A program made the translations under genes and the position numbers. Below the pieces are notes generated by a model. The model saw nothing but the letters and a program-made list of their open reading frames with translations. It made no database searches and was not told the origin of the DNA. Of a stretch of 64,000 bases of DNA, positions 42,778 to 51,627 are shown one piece after another. Location of the stretch: contig NZ_JPWI01000003.1 in assembly GCF_003326795.1 (NCBI RefSeq), positions 1-64,000 of the forward strand, written 5' to 3'. The stretch's first letter is position 1; each line of letters begins with the position of its first letter. This stretch comes from Thalassospira profundimaris (lineage in GTDB: Bacteria; Pseudomonadota; Alphaproteobacteria; Rhodospirillales; Thalassospiraceae).

Positions 42778-43746
42778 ATGAAAATCACGAAACTCGCCTT
42801 GGCGGGCGTGCTCGCCTTTGGTCTGTCGGTGCCTGCATTCGCACAGGACAAATTGCTGATCGGTTCTACTTCGGCTTCTTCGTCGCACTATGGCTATTTC
42901 GTTTCTGTCGCCAAGCTGATCAATGATGCGAAGAATGATATCGAAGCATCGGTTGTGGAAACCGGTGCCACGATGGACAACCTGCGTCGTATCGAACGCA
43001 ACCAGATTGACCTTGGTCTGGTAACCACCAACGTTGCCCAGCACGCCCATTCCGGGACCAAGGCCTTTGACGGCAAGGCGATGGAAAATCTGGGGCTTCT
43101 CTGGGTGTATACCGGCGCGCCGCAGAATGTGATTGTGCGCGAAGATGCGGGAATCAGTAGCCTTGCGGAACTGGCCGGACAGCGTTTCAATCCCGGTATC
43201 AAAGGGTCTGCAACCGAAAGCACAACAGAGGCTGTTTTCCAGACACTTGGCCTGTCATCTGATTATGTCCGTGGTTCGACCACCGATGTCGTCGACATGA
43301 TCAAGGATAACCGCGTGACTGGATATGTAAAATCCGGTGCGGGGCTTAAACTTGATAGCTCGACCCTTGATATCGCGACTTTTACACCGATCAAGGTTCT
43401 GAGCCTTACCGATGCGCAGAAACAGACCCTTCTTGAGAAAATGCCGGATGTGTCAGTGGTAGATATTCCTGAAGGTGCCGCTGATGGCGTTCCGGCCTAT
43501 TCGACCTGGAGCTTTGGTGTCGGTGTTGGTGCTTCTGCCAATCTGTCCGAAGATGCGGCCTACAAGATTGTTGATGCCATCATGACCGACAAGGAAGTCC
43601 AGGGGGCCGCAATGGCGAGCGTCAAGGGCGTCAATCTGGCAGAGCTGACGCTGCAATATGCGACCATTCCCCTGCATCCGGGGGCCGCGAAATGGTTCCG
43701 TGAAAACGGGTATGAAATCCCGGCGAACCTCGATCCCGCAAAATAA
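42778..43746 (+). CDS. TAXI family TRAP transporter solute-binding protein
   Basis: A 322-residue periplasmic protein with signal peptide MKITKLALAGVLAFGLSVPA ending at AFAQD. LLIGSTSASSSHYGYFVSVA, GATMDNLRRIERNQIDLGLV, GQRFNPGIKGSATESTTEAV and the C-terminal IPLHPGAAKWFRENGYEIP segment are standard TAXI marks. GGGAGG precedes the ATG. It is first in an operon with a fused TRAP permease and two AtuA-type proteins. TAXI systems take up glutamate or various carboxylic acids; the ligand here is unknown. Confidence 0.9.
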   Translation: MKITKLALAGVLAFGLSVPAFAQDKLLIGSTSASSSHYGYFVSVAKLINDAKNDIEASVVETGATMDNLRRIERNQIDLGLVTTNVAQHAHSGTKAFDGKAMENLGLLWVYTGAPQNVIVREDAGISSLAELAGQRFNPGIKGSATESTTEAVFQTLGLSSDYVRGSTTDVVDMIKDNRVTGYVKSGAGLKLDSSTLDIATFTPIKVLSLTDAQKQTLLEKMPDVSVVDIPEGAADGVPAYSTWSFGVGVGASANLSEDAAYKIVDAIMTDKEVQGAAMASVKGVNLAELTLQYATIPLHPGAAKWFRENGYEIPANLDPAK

Positions 43747-43777
43747 AAACAAGCCTTGATACAAAGGGAAAACCGCC

Positions 43778-45646
43778 ATGTCTGGACGTCTCCGGGACGG
43801 GTTTGCGTTGCTCGTCGGCATCTTCGTATTCTACACGGCCGCAACAGGTCCGTTTGAAAGTCTGATCCAAAGGGCGGTTTTTCTTGCGCTGGTTACCTGT
43901 CTTGGTCTGAGCCTTTTTCCGCTGGGGCAGGGCACGCCCTGGCGGAAGGCAGGCTTGGTTATAGATCTGGTTTTGGCTGCGGTAACAGTCACAGCCTGTT
44001 CCTATATTGTTGTGAACTACGACGAGATCATGACGACCCTGCCATGGGCGACCCGGCTTGATATGGTGTTGACACTTGGCCTTGTCGTCACGGTTCTTGA
44101 AGTAGGGCGTCGTGCCGTCGGCTTGATCTTCCCGGTACTGGTGATTGCCGGATTGATGTATGCGCTGCTTGGAAAATACATTCCCGGCAGCATGGGGCAT
44201 CGTGGCTTTGACCTTGAATTTGTCACAGAAACCATTTTCCTCGGCGATCTGGGGATATGGGGGATGCTGACCGGAGTTGCGGCAACCGTGATTGCTGCCT
44301 TTGTCCTGTTCGGTGCCTTGCTGCTCCATACCGGCGGGGGGCAGAGCTTTATGGATCTGGCCATGCGGTTGGGCGGACGGCAAAGAGGTGGTGCAGCAAA
44401 AATCGCCATCATTTCCAGTGGCCTGTTTGGCATGATTTCCGGCTCGGCCGTTGCCAATGTTGCAACCACGGGCAATTTCACCATTCCGATGATGCGCCGT
44501 CTTGGTTATCCGGCGCCACTTGCCGCCGCCGTTGAAGCCGTGGCTTCAACCGGAGGGCAGATCGCCCCGCCCATCATGGGGGCAGCCGCCTTTGTCATGG
44601 CCGAGATCCTTGGTATTGCCTATGTCGATGTCATGGTGGCTGCGATTATTCCGGCTGTTCTGTTTTACCTTTCGGTTTTTGTGACGGTCCATATCGTTGC
44701 GACCCGCCGTAATCTTAGCCTTGTGCCAGAAGATGAACTTCCGGCATGGTCGGAAATTCTCGCCCTGCGCAAGGTCTTGCCGATTGTGGCCGCCCTAGGC
44801 TGTCTTGCCATTGGCATTTTCATGGGGCGGTCGGTTGCGACTTCGGCCTTTTACGGCATGGCCGGTCTGCTGGTTGCGTTCATTGCGACCTCTGTCGGGC
44901 GGCTTTCCATGCGCGAAATGTGTGTGCGTGTTCTGGACGGGGTCACCGATGCCGGCAAGGGGATGGTGATTATTGGTGTCCTGCTTGCCGGGGCGCAAAT
45001 CCTTGTTTCCATGATCAATATGACCGGCATTGGTGTGACGCTCAGTTCGATGATTGTCGCAATTGCCGGTGACTCAACCGTTCTTGTTGCCGTGATTGTT
45101 GGTCTGGTGTGCCTGATCATGGGCATGGGTTTGCCGACCACAGCGGCCTATGTGCTGGTTGCGGCTGTTCTGGCCCCGGCAATGACGGCGGTCGGAATTG
45201 ACCCGCTGACCGCACATCTGTTTGTGTTTTATTTCGCGACGATTTCGGTCATCACGCCACCGGTATGTGTGGCGGTATTTGTCGGCGCAGGTATCGCGCA
45301 GACCAACTGGCTACCAGCCGCATTTGAAGCCGTGCGTCTCGGGGCGCTGACCTATGTCGTGCCGTTCATGTTGCTGCTTTATCCAGGCATGATTGGTAGT
45401 GGCGGAACACTGGCCGTGATCAATGCGGTTCTGTCGGGGCTTGTTCTGGTCGTTGCCATACCGGCATTGCTGGGCGGGCAGCCGCTTTGGGGGCGCCTGT
45501 GGGTGGATCGGGGCTTGTTGCTGATTGTGATTGCCATTGCGCTGTGGCCTGCAATGCTGACCCCGTTGATTGCTGCCGGATTGCTTGGGGCGTGCCTGTT
45601 CTTCGGGCGGAGCGCCCGCCGCGCCATGCAGGAGGTCGGGCAATGA
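43778..45646 (+). CDS. TRAP transporter fused permease subunit (4TM/12TM)
   Basis: A 622-residue membrane protein with a DctQ-like N-terminal half (~170 residues) fused to a DctM-like domain, the standard form for TAXI systems. GLFGMISGSAVANVATTGNF and TIPMMRRLGYPAPLAAAVEA, then STGGQIAPPIMGAAAFVM and GMGLPTTAAYVLVAAVLAP, are family signatures. It follows the binding-protein gene by 31 bp and overlaps the AtuA gene by 4 bp (ATGA). Confidence 0.92.
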   Translation: MSGRLRDGFALLVGIFVFYTAATGPFESLIQRAVFLALVTCLGLSLFPLGQGTPWRKAGLVIDLVLAAVTVTACSYIVVNYDEIMTTLPWATRLDMVLTLGLVVTVLEVGRRAVGLIFPVLVIAGLMYALLGKYIPGSMGHRGFDLEFVTETIFLGDLGIWGMLTGVAATVIAAFVLFGALLLHTGGGQSFMDLAMRLGGRQRGGAAKIAIISSGLFGMISGSAVANVATTGNFTIPMMRRLGYPAPLAAAVEAVASTGGQIAPPIMGAAAFVMAEILGIAYVDVMVAAIIPAVLFYLSVFVTVHIVATRRNLSLVPEDELPAWSEILALRKVLPIVAALGCLAIGIFMGRSVATSAFYGMAGLLVAFIATSVGRLSMREMCVRVLDGVTDAGKGMVIIGVLLAGAQILVSMINMTGIGVTLSSMIVAIAGDSTVLVAVIVGLVCLIMGMGLPTTAAYVLVAAVLAPAMTAVGIDPLTAHLFVFYFATISVITPPVCVAVFVGAGIAQTNWLPAAFEAVRLGALTYVVPFMLLLYPGMIGSGGTLAVINAVLSGLVLVVAIPALLGGQPLWGRLWVDRGLLLIVIAIALWPAMLTPLIAAGLLGACLFFGRSARRAMQEVGQ

Positions 45647-46980
45647 AAACCATCCGCATAGGGACCGGTGCCGGGTTTTCTGGCGACCGGGTGGAACCGG
45701 CGGTCGATCTGGCCCAACACGGCGACATTGATTATCTGGTTTTTGAATGTCTGGCTGAACGCACCATCGCCCTTGCCCAGCAGGCAAAGATGCGTGATCC
45801 GGATGCCGGGTTTGATCCGTTGCTTGAACGGCGTATGCGTGCCGTGCTTCCTGTGTGCCATGAAAAGTCCATTCGGGTCATCTCCAATATGGGGGCAGCC
45901 AACCCGGTTGCCGCCGCCAGGCACACCGTTGCGATTGCCCGCGAGCTTGGCTTGACCGGGTTAAGGGTGGCGGCGGTTCTGGGTGATGACGTGCTTGATA
46001 TCCTGTCGCCTGACGAATTCCACATTACCGAAACAGCCGCTACGTTACGTGATTTCAAAAAGCAGGTTGTATCGGCGAATGCCTATCTTGGTGCAGGCGG
46101 GATTGTTGATGCACTTGCGGCGGGGGCGGATGTGATCCTGACTGGCCGGGCTGCCGATCCGGCAATGTTCCTGGCACCACAAATCTTTGAATTTGACTGG
46201 AAAATGGATGACTGGACCCTGCTTGGCCGGGGGACGCTGGTTGGTCATCTTCTCGAATGTGGGGGGCAGATCACGGGTGGGTATTTTGCTGATCCCGGTC
46301 TTAAGGATGTCCCCGATCTTGCCCGTCTGGGCTTTCCAATTGCCGAAGTCAGTGCCGATGGAAACGCGGTGATTACCAAGCTTGAAGGTTCGGGCGGCTG
46401 TGTGACGGCCGCGACCTGCAAGGAACAACTGCTTTACGAAGTGCATGATCCGAAAAAATACATTCAGCCTGACGTGGTTGCCGATTTCTCGGGGGTGCGT
46501 ATCGAAGAAATCGGGCCGGATCGGGTTGCCATATCCGGTGGTGATGGTTCGCCCAGAACAGGAAGCCTGAAAGTCTCGATCGGTTATATCGATTCCTGCA
46601 TTGGCGAAGGTCAGATTTCATATGCAGGTCCGGGTGCTGTGGCACGCGGGCAGCTTGCACTCGATATTCTGGATCAACGCCTGGCTTTGGCCGGAATTGA
46701 CTATGAGGAAAAGCGGGGCGAACTGATCGGGGTTAATTCGATTGTGACGAATGCCGACATGGCAGGGGTACCGCCAAACGAGGTTCGCCTGCGCTTTGTT
46801 GTGCGGACAGATGACCTTGCGAGTGCAGCCCGTATCGGCGAGGAAGTCGAAAGCCTGTATCTGAATGGTCCCGCTGGTGGTGGGGGTGTTACCAAAACCG
46901 CACGCGAAATCGTCGCAATCGTGTCGGGGCTGCTGCCCGAACATCATGTGCAGACACGTTTCGAAATGATGGAGGCCTGA
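45643..46980 (+). CDS. AtuA family protein (acyclic terpene utilisation, DUF1446)
   Basis: A 445-residue cytosolic protein. IRIGTGAGFSGDRVEPAVDL at the N-terminus, then DYLVFECLAERTIALAQQAK, AADVILTGRAADPAMFLAP and LLECGGQITGGYFAD, identify the AtuA domain. The ATG is in ATGA overlap with the permease stop. AtuA is linked to citronellol/geraniol pathways in Pseudomonas, but this wider family occurs with many transporters and its reaction is not established. The C-terminal domain of long AtuA proteins is encoded separately by the next gene. Confidence 0.85.
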   Translation: MKTIRIGTGAGFSGDRVEPAVDLAQHGDIDYLVFECLAERTIALAQQAKMRDPDAGFDPLLERRMRAVLPVCHEKSIRVISNMGAANPVAAARHTVAIARELGLTGLRVAAVLGDDVLDILSPDEFHITETAATLRDFKKQVVSANAYLGAGGIVDALAAGADVILTGRAADPAMFLAPQIFEFDWKMDDWTLLGRGTLVGHLLECGGQITGGYFADPGLKDVPDLARLGFPIAEVSADGNAVITKLEGSGGCVTAATCKEQLLYEVHDPKKYIQPDVVADFSGVRIEEIGPDRVAISGGDGSPRTGSLKVSIGYIDSCIGEGQISYAGPGAVARGQLALDILDQRLALAGIDYEEKRGELIGVNSIVTNADMAGVPPNEVRLRFVVRTDDLASAARIGEEVESLYLNGPAGGGGVTKTAREIVAIVSGLLPEHHVQTRFEMMEA

Positions 46981-47297
46981 TGATGTTGTTACGTGACATT
47001 GCACATTCCCGAACTGGCGACAAAGGCAATATTTCCAACGTGTCCGTTATCGCCTTTGACCCAAAGGACTGGGATGTTCTGGTCCGGCAGGTAACGGCAG
47101 AACGGGTGCGTGCCCATTTTGGTGCCATGATCACCGGCCGGGTCGAACGTTACGAACTGCCTCAGATATCGGCCCTCAATTTCGTCATGCATGATGCGCT
47201 GGCCGGTGGTGTTACCCGTTCGCTGGCCCTTGATCCGCACGGAAAATGTCTGAGTTCGCTGATCCTGACACTCGATATCGATATGTCAGCGGCCTAG
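46980..47297 (+). CDS. AtuA-related small protein (C-terminal AtuA domain)
   Basis: A 105-residue protein: LLRDIAHSRTGDKGNISNVS at the start and YELPQISALNFVMHDALAGG in the middle match the small AtuA-related domain found fused at the C-terminus of some AtuA proteins. The start (ATG 46980, or 46983) uses the last base of the AtuA stop codon, so the two are translationally coupled and probably form one complex. End of the operon. Confidence 0.8.
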   Translation: MMLLRDIAHSRTGDKGNISNVSVIAFDPKDWDVLVRQVTAERVRAHFGAMITGRVERYELPQISALNFVMHDALAGGVTRSLALDPHGKCLSSLILTLDIDMSAA

Positions 47298-47330
47298 GGC
47301 AGGCGGCGGGAAAACCGGAAAGTTATCCCG

Positions 47331-48041
47331 TCACGCCGCCTTGAAAATGATCGGGGTGTCGCCTTCGTGCCACTGGTCATACTTGATCATGGCGCGCTCA
47401 AAGAAAGATGATTTCAGGAAGTCATTCAGCCAGCGTTGCAGATGGACAAACGGCATGGCGTCAAATGCTTCAAGGTCGGTATTGGCAAACTGGCGGATAA
47501 AGGGCGCAATGGCAAAATCAGCCAGTGCCGGGCGCGACCCGAACAGGTATTTGCCAACCGCCAAACGGCCATCAAGCCGGTTAAGGATCTTTTCCGCATC
47601 CCGGCGATGTTCGGCCGGATCAGCATCCTCGTAGCGGTTGAAATATTTATAGCGATCAAGATGATATTTGAACGGGCCGTCATTTTGCGAAATCAGGGCC
47701 AGCATATCATCAAGTGTGCCGCTTTCGGGATTAAGCCAGTCATGCGGGTCATTCTCGGCCAGTGCCCAGACCATGATTTCAAGGCTTTCATCAATCACCG
47801 TGCCATCGGGCAGGATCAGGACCGGAACGGTGGCCTTTGGCGATGCATCAATCATGCTTTGCGGTTTGTCGCGCAAGACAACTTCGCGCAGTTCCACATC
47901 AATATCGGCTGCCAGAAGCGCAATACGTGCGCGCATGGCATAGGGACAGCGACGGAAGCTGTATAAAATCGGGCGTGCGGACCCGTCTGTTACACTGTCA
48001 GCAGAAGATTTGATTTCGGTGGTTTGGTCATGATTGGGCAT
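47331..48041 (-). CDS. Glutathione S-transferase family protein
   Basis: A 236-residue protein. After ~20 disordered residues comes a thioredoxin-like GST N-domain (ILYSFRRCPYAMRARIALLA with a CPYA redox motif, then ATVPVLILPDGTVIDESLEI) and an all-helical C-domain (YLFGSRPALADFAIAPFIRQ). The CPYA motif resembles glutaredoxin 2 and omega-class GSTs, suggesting thiol transfer. Monocistronic; upstream lies a strong inverted repeat at 48120-48154. Confidence 0.86.
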   Translation of the reverse strand: MPNHDQTTEIKSSADSVTDGSARPILYSFRRCPYAMRARIALLAADIDVELREVVLRDKPQSMIDASPKATVPVLILPDGTVIDESLEIMVWALAENDPHDWLNPESGTLDDMLALISQNDGPFKYHLDRYKYFNRYEDADPAEHRRDAEKILNRLDGRLAVGKYLFGSRPALADFAIAPFIRQFANTDLEAFDAMPFVHLQRWLNDFLKSSFFERAMIKYDQWHEGDTPIIFKAA

Positions 48042-48119
48042 ATATCCGGATTAAACGGTGCATGCGGCGAATGCAACTGCTTATGCGTGCAAAGTCGGGC
48101 AGATGAATGTGATCTGGTG

Positions 48120-48154
48120 AAAATTGATCAAAACGGCGTTTTTTGATCAATTTT
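48120..48154. repeat. Perfect 14-bp inverted repeat
   Basis: Arms 48120-48133 and 48141-48154 are exact reverse complements (AAAATTGATCAAAA and TTTTGATCAATTTT), with a 7-nt spacer; each arm contains the palindrome TTGATCAA. It lies 79 bp upstream of the gst start and 158 bp upstream of the DUF3126 gene. It can act as an operator or a bidirectional terminator-like structure. The remaining 48042-48311 shows nothing else clear. Confidence 0.65.
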
Positions 48155-48311
48155 GGTCGTTGCGGGCTTGATTTTCAGGGGCAGTTTGTGAAAGGACAGT
48201 GCACCAGTTTTACGTCCGGGCCGAGGAAAGAGGGCAGACGCCAAAGCGTCGATGCGATATCCTGTGGTCTGACAGTTAAAAGCCGATTGGAAAGAACAAG
48301 GGGCAAGTCCT

Positions 48312-48530
48312 ATGACACCGACCGAAATCGCGCGCGTTACCGATTATCTGCGCCGTACCTTTGACAATAACCAGATCGCGATTGATGCACCGAAGAAAAA
48401 AGGTCATCCGATCGAGATGCGCGTTGGTGACGAGTTCGTTGGCGTTCTGCATCGTGACGAGGATGAAGGCGAAGTCAGCTATTCGCTGAATATTGTCATC
48501 CTTGAAGAAGACCTGCCGCCGGCACCGTGA
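48312..48530 (+). CDS. DUF3126 family protein
   Basis: A 72-residue acidic protein, MTPTEIARVTDYLRRTFDNN followed by a beta-rich part with VGDEFVGVLHRDEDEGEVSY. The family is small and largely restricted to alphaproteobacteria, with no known function. An AGGG-type signal is weak upstream (AAGGGGCAAGTCCT before the ATG). It is followed directly by a strong terminator, so it is monocistronic. Confidence 0.85.
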   Translation: MTPTEIARVTDYLRRTFDNNQIAIDAPKKKGHPIEMRVGDEFVGVLHRDEDEGEVSYSLNIVILEEDLPPAP

Positions 48531-48552
48531 TCGGCAAAGCCGTTCAGACATG

Positions 48553-48588
48553 AAAACGCCCCGCGCCAGTTTGGTCGGGGCGTTTTTT
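48553..48588. terminator. Bidirectional terminator after the DUF3126 gene
   Basis: A perfect 11-bp stem (48553-48563 with 48576-48586), 12-nt loop, then further T. It also lies 5 bp from the stop of the minus-strand thioredoxin-like gene. Confidence 0.85.
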
Positions 48589-48592
48589 TATA

Positions 48593-48823
48593 TCACGACA
48601 GCATCTGGCGGATTTCATCTGGGGTCGGGACCTTGCCTTCGACCAGAATGTCATCATCAATCATCAGGGCCGGGGTGCGCATGATCCCGGCATCAATGAT
48701 CCGGTTCACGTCGGTGACTTTTTCGATCTCGTATTCAAGTTCAAGGGCCTGTGCAGCGGCTTCGGCGTTTTTGGCCAAGGCCTGACATTTTGCGCATCCG
48801 CTGCCGTAAATACTGATTTTCAT
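48593..48823 (-). CDS. Small thioredoxin-like protein (redox-active disulfide protein 2)
   Basis: A 76-residue cytosolic protein with the CxxC motif GSGCAKCQ near residues 8-15, a cis-Pro in MRTPALMIDD and the short thioredoxin-like fold. The family is repeatedly found next to YraQ/UPF0718 permeases, as here: it lies 23 bp after the permease gene, so it is an operon partner. It probably reduces or delivers a metal(loid) or thiol substrate for the permease. Confidence 0.85.
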   Translation of the reverse strand: MKISIYGSGCAKCQALAKNAEAAAQALELEYEIEKVTDVNRIIDAGIMRTPALMIDDDILVEGKVPTPDEIRQMLS

Positions 48824-48846
48824 CCGAGCACTCCTGTTGAGCGAGA

Positions 48847-50169
48847 CTATTGGAAATTGCCATAAATAAAGCCTGAAACGGTGGCCATGACGACGACAAG
48901 CGCGCAGTAAACCAGTGTCTTCTGCGTGCCGATTACGGTTCTGATCACCAGCATATTGGGCAGGGACAGGGCAGGCCCCGCCAGCAAAAGCGCCAATGCC
49001 GGGCCTTTGCCCATGCCAGCCCCCATCAGGGCCTCGACAATCGGAACTTCCGTCAGGGTCGAGAAATACATGAAGGCCCCCAGAACCGATGCAAGTGCGG
49101 TCGAGGTCAGGGAATTATCCCCCACGGCGGCCTGCACCCATTGTTCGGGGACAAGTCCTTCGTGGCCCGGTCGGCCAAGCAGCAATCCTGCGATAAAGAC
49201 ACCGATCACCAGAAGCGGCAAAATCTGTTTGGTGAAATCCCAGCTTTGCGTCACCCATTCACGATCCTGATCACGCGAAAGCGCCACCATCATCAGGCCG
49301 ATAATGCCGACGCCAAAGGTCAGTTGCGGATAGTGCGGAAACAAAAGCGCAATCGTGACAAGAAGGGCTGCAAGGACAAGAACCTGTTTGGGCGGCCAGT
49401 TCCATTGCCAGATCAAAAGCCCGGCAAAACCGGCCGCAAGCAAGGCCGTGATGACCCATTTAACCTGATAGATCGCCATCCAGCCCGGACTGTCAGGAAC
49501 CGACGCCCAGTTGGCAAACACCAGAATACCTATCATCAGGCCGAAAAACGCGATGGTGATCGAAAGCGGCTTGCCCTCGTCATCTGCGCCAAAACCGCGT
49601 CTGGGTTTCAGGGCGCGTTCGCCTTCCTCGCGGCGATAGATCAGGTGCATGATCAGGCCAATGACAATCGCAAAGGCGATGGCACCAATCCCGCGTGCAA
49701 TGCCGATTTCTGCCCCCAGAACCTTGGATGTCACGACGATTGCAATCACATTGATCGCCGGACCGGAATATAAAAACGCGATGGCCGGGCCAAGTCCGGC
49801 ACCACGTTTGTAAATCCCCCCGAAAAGCGGCAGGACCGTACAGGAACAAACCGCAAGCAGCGTTCCCGAAACGGACGCAACGCCAAGCGCGACCGGGCGT
49901 GATGCATCCGGCCCGAGATAGCGCATCACCGATCCCTGACTGATATAGATTGCCATGGCACCGGCAATGACAAAGGCCGGAAGCAGGCATAAAATGACAT
50001 GCTCGCGTGCGTACCAGTTGGTCAGATAGACGGCCTCAAGCACGGCATTGTCAAACCGTCCTGTTCCTGCCGGAATGAAATAGATTGCCAGAAAGCCCAG
50101 TGCGATGACGGCAAACAGGCGGCCTTCACGGGGATTCTCGCGATAAAGCGTCATCAGGGTATTGAGCAT
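48847..50169 (-). CDS. Permease, YraQ/UPF0718 (DUF318) family
   Basis: A 440-residue protein with about ten helices. VSGTLLAVCSCTVLPLFGGI, with its Cys-Ser-Cys, and GLGPAIAFLYSGPAINVIAI are family hallmarks; the second half repeats the pattern (STLTEVPIVEALMGAGMGKG, PALALLLAGPALSLPNMLVI). Related proteins include the ArsP organoarsenical exporter, and Cys residues in a transmembrane helix are consistent with thiophilic substrates. It forms an operon with the thioredoxin-like protein. The substrate is not determined. Confidence 0.86.
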   Translation of the reverse strand: MLNTLMTLYRENPREGRLFAVIALGFLAIYFIPAGTGRFDNAVLEAVYLTNWYAREHVILCLLPAFVIAGAMAIYISQGSVMRYLGPDASRPVALGVASVSGTLLAVCSCTVLPLFGGIYKRGAGLGPAIAFLYSGPAINVIAIVVTSKVLGAEIGIARGIGAIAFAIVIGLIMHLIYRREEGERALKPRRGFGADDEGKPLSITIAFFGLMIGILVFANWASVPDSPGWMAIYQVKWVITALLAAGFAGLLIWQWNWPPKQVLVLAALLVTIALLFPHYPQLTFGVGIIGLMMVALSRDQDREWVTQSWDFTKQILPLLVIGVFIAGLLLGRPGHEGLVPEQWVQAAVGDNSLTSTALASVLGAFMYFSTLTEVPIVEALMGAGMGKGPALALLLAGPALSLPNMLVIRTVIGTQKTLVYCALVVVMATVSGFIYGNFQ

Positions 50170-50294
50170 TCACGGGCTCCCATTGGCGCCGTTCGGGCAG
50201 GTTGATCAATATCTGTTTTAAAATCTATCAAATGTCGGGGCATAAAACCTTGAGCTATCGCAACCTGTGATCACCGGACGGTTTTTAGATGTGC

Positions 50295-50335
50295 CAATAA
50301 AAAACGCCCCGAACCAATGCGGATCGGGGCGTTTT
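50295..50335 (-). terminator. Terminator of the MFS-marR-sip operon
   Basis: A perfect 12-bp stem (50301-50312 with 50324-50335), 11-nt loop. On the minus strand the left arm ends in a run of T. Lies 31 bp past the stop of the reductase gene. Confidence 0.85.
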
Positions 50336-50366
50336 ACGATTGATATCCAGGGTGTGTGATCGGGGG

Positions 50367-51149
50367 TTAAGCCGCGTTGCTGGCGTCTTCGGATTTGATG
50401 ACCTTGTGGGTGTCTTCATTCATGCCAAGCTTCCAATAGCTTGAAATATAAAGATCATCCTTGCCAAGTCCACGTTCCTCGCGGAAATAGCGCCGCAATT
50501 CCTTCATCGCACTGAACTCGCACGCGGCCCAGACGGATGCCCGGCCTTCAAGCCAGCCAATCTTGCGTACCACATCAACAAGGGCTGTGGTGTTTTCACC
50601 CGGACGCGGATTGATCACCCACTCAATTGTCATATTGGCGGGCTTTCGGATCGACTGAATATCGGCCTCGGACCGGACCTCGATCACGGCATAGCCGCGT
50701 GCATCTGCATGCAGGGTTTCAAGATTGACCGAAACAGCGGGCAGGGCCGTCATATCGCCAACAATCAGGAACCAGTCAGCCGTCGGATCAACCAGCTTTT
50801 TCGGGCCGGGGCCGCCAACCGTGATTACATCACCGGGTTTGCAATTTACCGCCCAGTTTGATGCCGGGCCGCCATGATCATGGTCGTCATCGGCATCGCC
50901 ATGCATGACGAAATCAAGATCAATCTCGCGGCCCTGATCGGTCATGCGGTCATGACGCACCGTATAGGTCCGGCGCAACACACGGTCCTTGTCATCGCCA
51001 TCAATCGGGAAGATCAGTTTGACATAGGCACTTTCCTGATCCTCAGGAAAGCCTGCCATGCCGTCACCGCCAAGGGTAACGCGCAGCATATTGGGGGTGA
51101 CTTGCGTTTTTGCGATCACGACAAGATCGCGCGGGGCAGGTCTGTTCAT
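50367..51149 (-). CDS. Siderophore-interacting protein (ferric-siderophore reductase, ViuB/YqjH type)
   Basis: A 260-residue flavoprotein that reduces imported ferric siderophores in the cytosol. FAD-binding motif RRTYTVR, NAD(P)-domain features GDMTALPAVSVNL and WAACEFSAMKELRRYFREER, and the family C-terminal YISSYWKLGMNEDTHK are all present. A His/Asp-rich loop (GDADDDHDHGG) is inserted between strands, as in many members. Last gene of the MFS-marR-sip operon, 9 bp after marR. Confidence 0.92.
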   Translation of the reverse strand: MNRPAPRDLVVIAKTQVTPNMLRVTLGGDGMAGFPEDQESAYVKLIFPIDGDDKDRVLRRTYTVRHDRMTDQGREIDLDFVMHGDADDDHDHGGPASNWAVNCKPGDVITVGGPGPKKLVDPTADWFLIVGDMTALPAVSVNLETLHADARGYAVIEVRSEADIQSIRKPANMTIEWVINPRPGENTTALVDVVRKIGWLEGRASVWAACEFSAMKELRRYFREERGLGKDDLYISSYWKLGMNEDTHKVIKSEDASNAA

Positions 51150-51158
51150 TGAAGTCTC

Positions 51159-51605
51159 CTAGGAACCACAGGGGTCGAGGTTATCAGCCATCAGGTTGGC
51201 GATTTCGACAAAGTCCCTGATTTGTTGGGGCGTAAGGCCGCGTGTCATGCGGGATCTGACATCTTGCTCGACCGCACGGAAGGCTTCCATGCGGGTCTCG
51301 CCTGCGGTCGTCAAATGCAGCGTCTGACTGCGTCGATCAATGGGGTGCGGGCGGCGTTCAATCAGCCCGTCATTTACAAGTTCCTGCAAAAGCCGTGTGA
51401 TGCGGCCTTTGTCCTGACCTGATTTTTCGGCCATCTGCTGGGCGGTGATGCCCGGAATGCGGACGATCCATTTCATTACGCGCTTGTGCGAAATCGGCAT
51501 CGGCATATCGGCATCAACCATCGCATTCATCAGGCTGCGTTTATAGGCATGGACAAGCCGATGCAGGGTTTCACCCGGGACGTGTGCCTGATCCTGTTCG
51601 ATCAT
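51159..51605 (-). CDS. MarR family transcriptional regulator
   Basis: A 148-residue winged-helix repressor. ISHKRVMKWIVRIPGITAQQ, AEKSGQDKGRITRLLQELVN and GLIERRPHPIDRRSQTLHLT show the recognition helix and the DxRS wing of the family. I take ATG 51605, preceded by GAGAGAG; the longer frame overlaps the MFS gene. Middle gene of the operon, and the probable binder of the two TTGA-TCAA operators that overlap the promoter at 53182-53225. Confidence 0.9.
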   Translation of the reverse strand: MIEQDQAHVPGETLHRLVHAYKRSLMNAMVDADMPMPISHKRVMKWIVRIPGITAQQMAEKSGQDKGRITRLLQELVNDGLIERRPHPIDRRSQTLHLTTAGETRMEAFRAVEQDVRSRMTRGLTPQQIRDFVEIANLMADNLDPCGS

Positions 51606-51627
51606 GATCTCTCTCGCTTTCTTGTAT

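Noticed and set aside
48120..48154. FNR/FixK box, because of TTGAT and ATCAA
   Set aside because: The FNR pattern needs TTGAT-4-ATCAA; here the two halves overlap as TTGATCAA, so the spacing does not fit.
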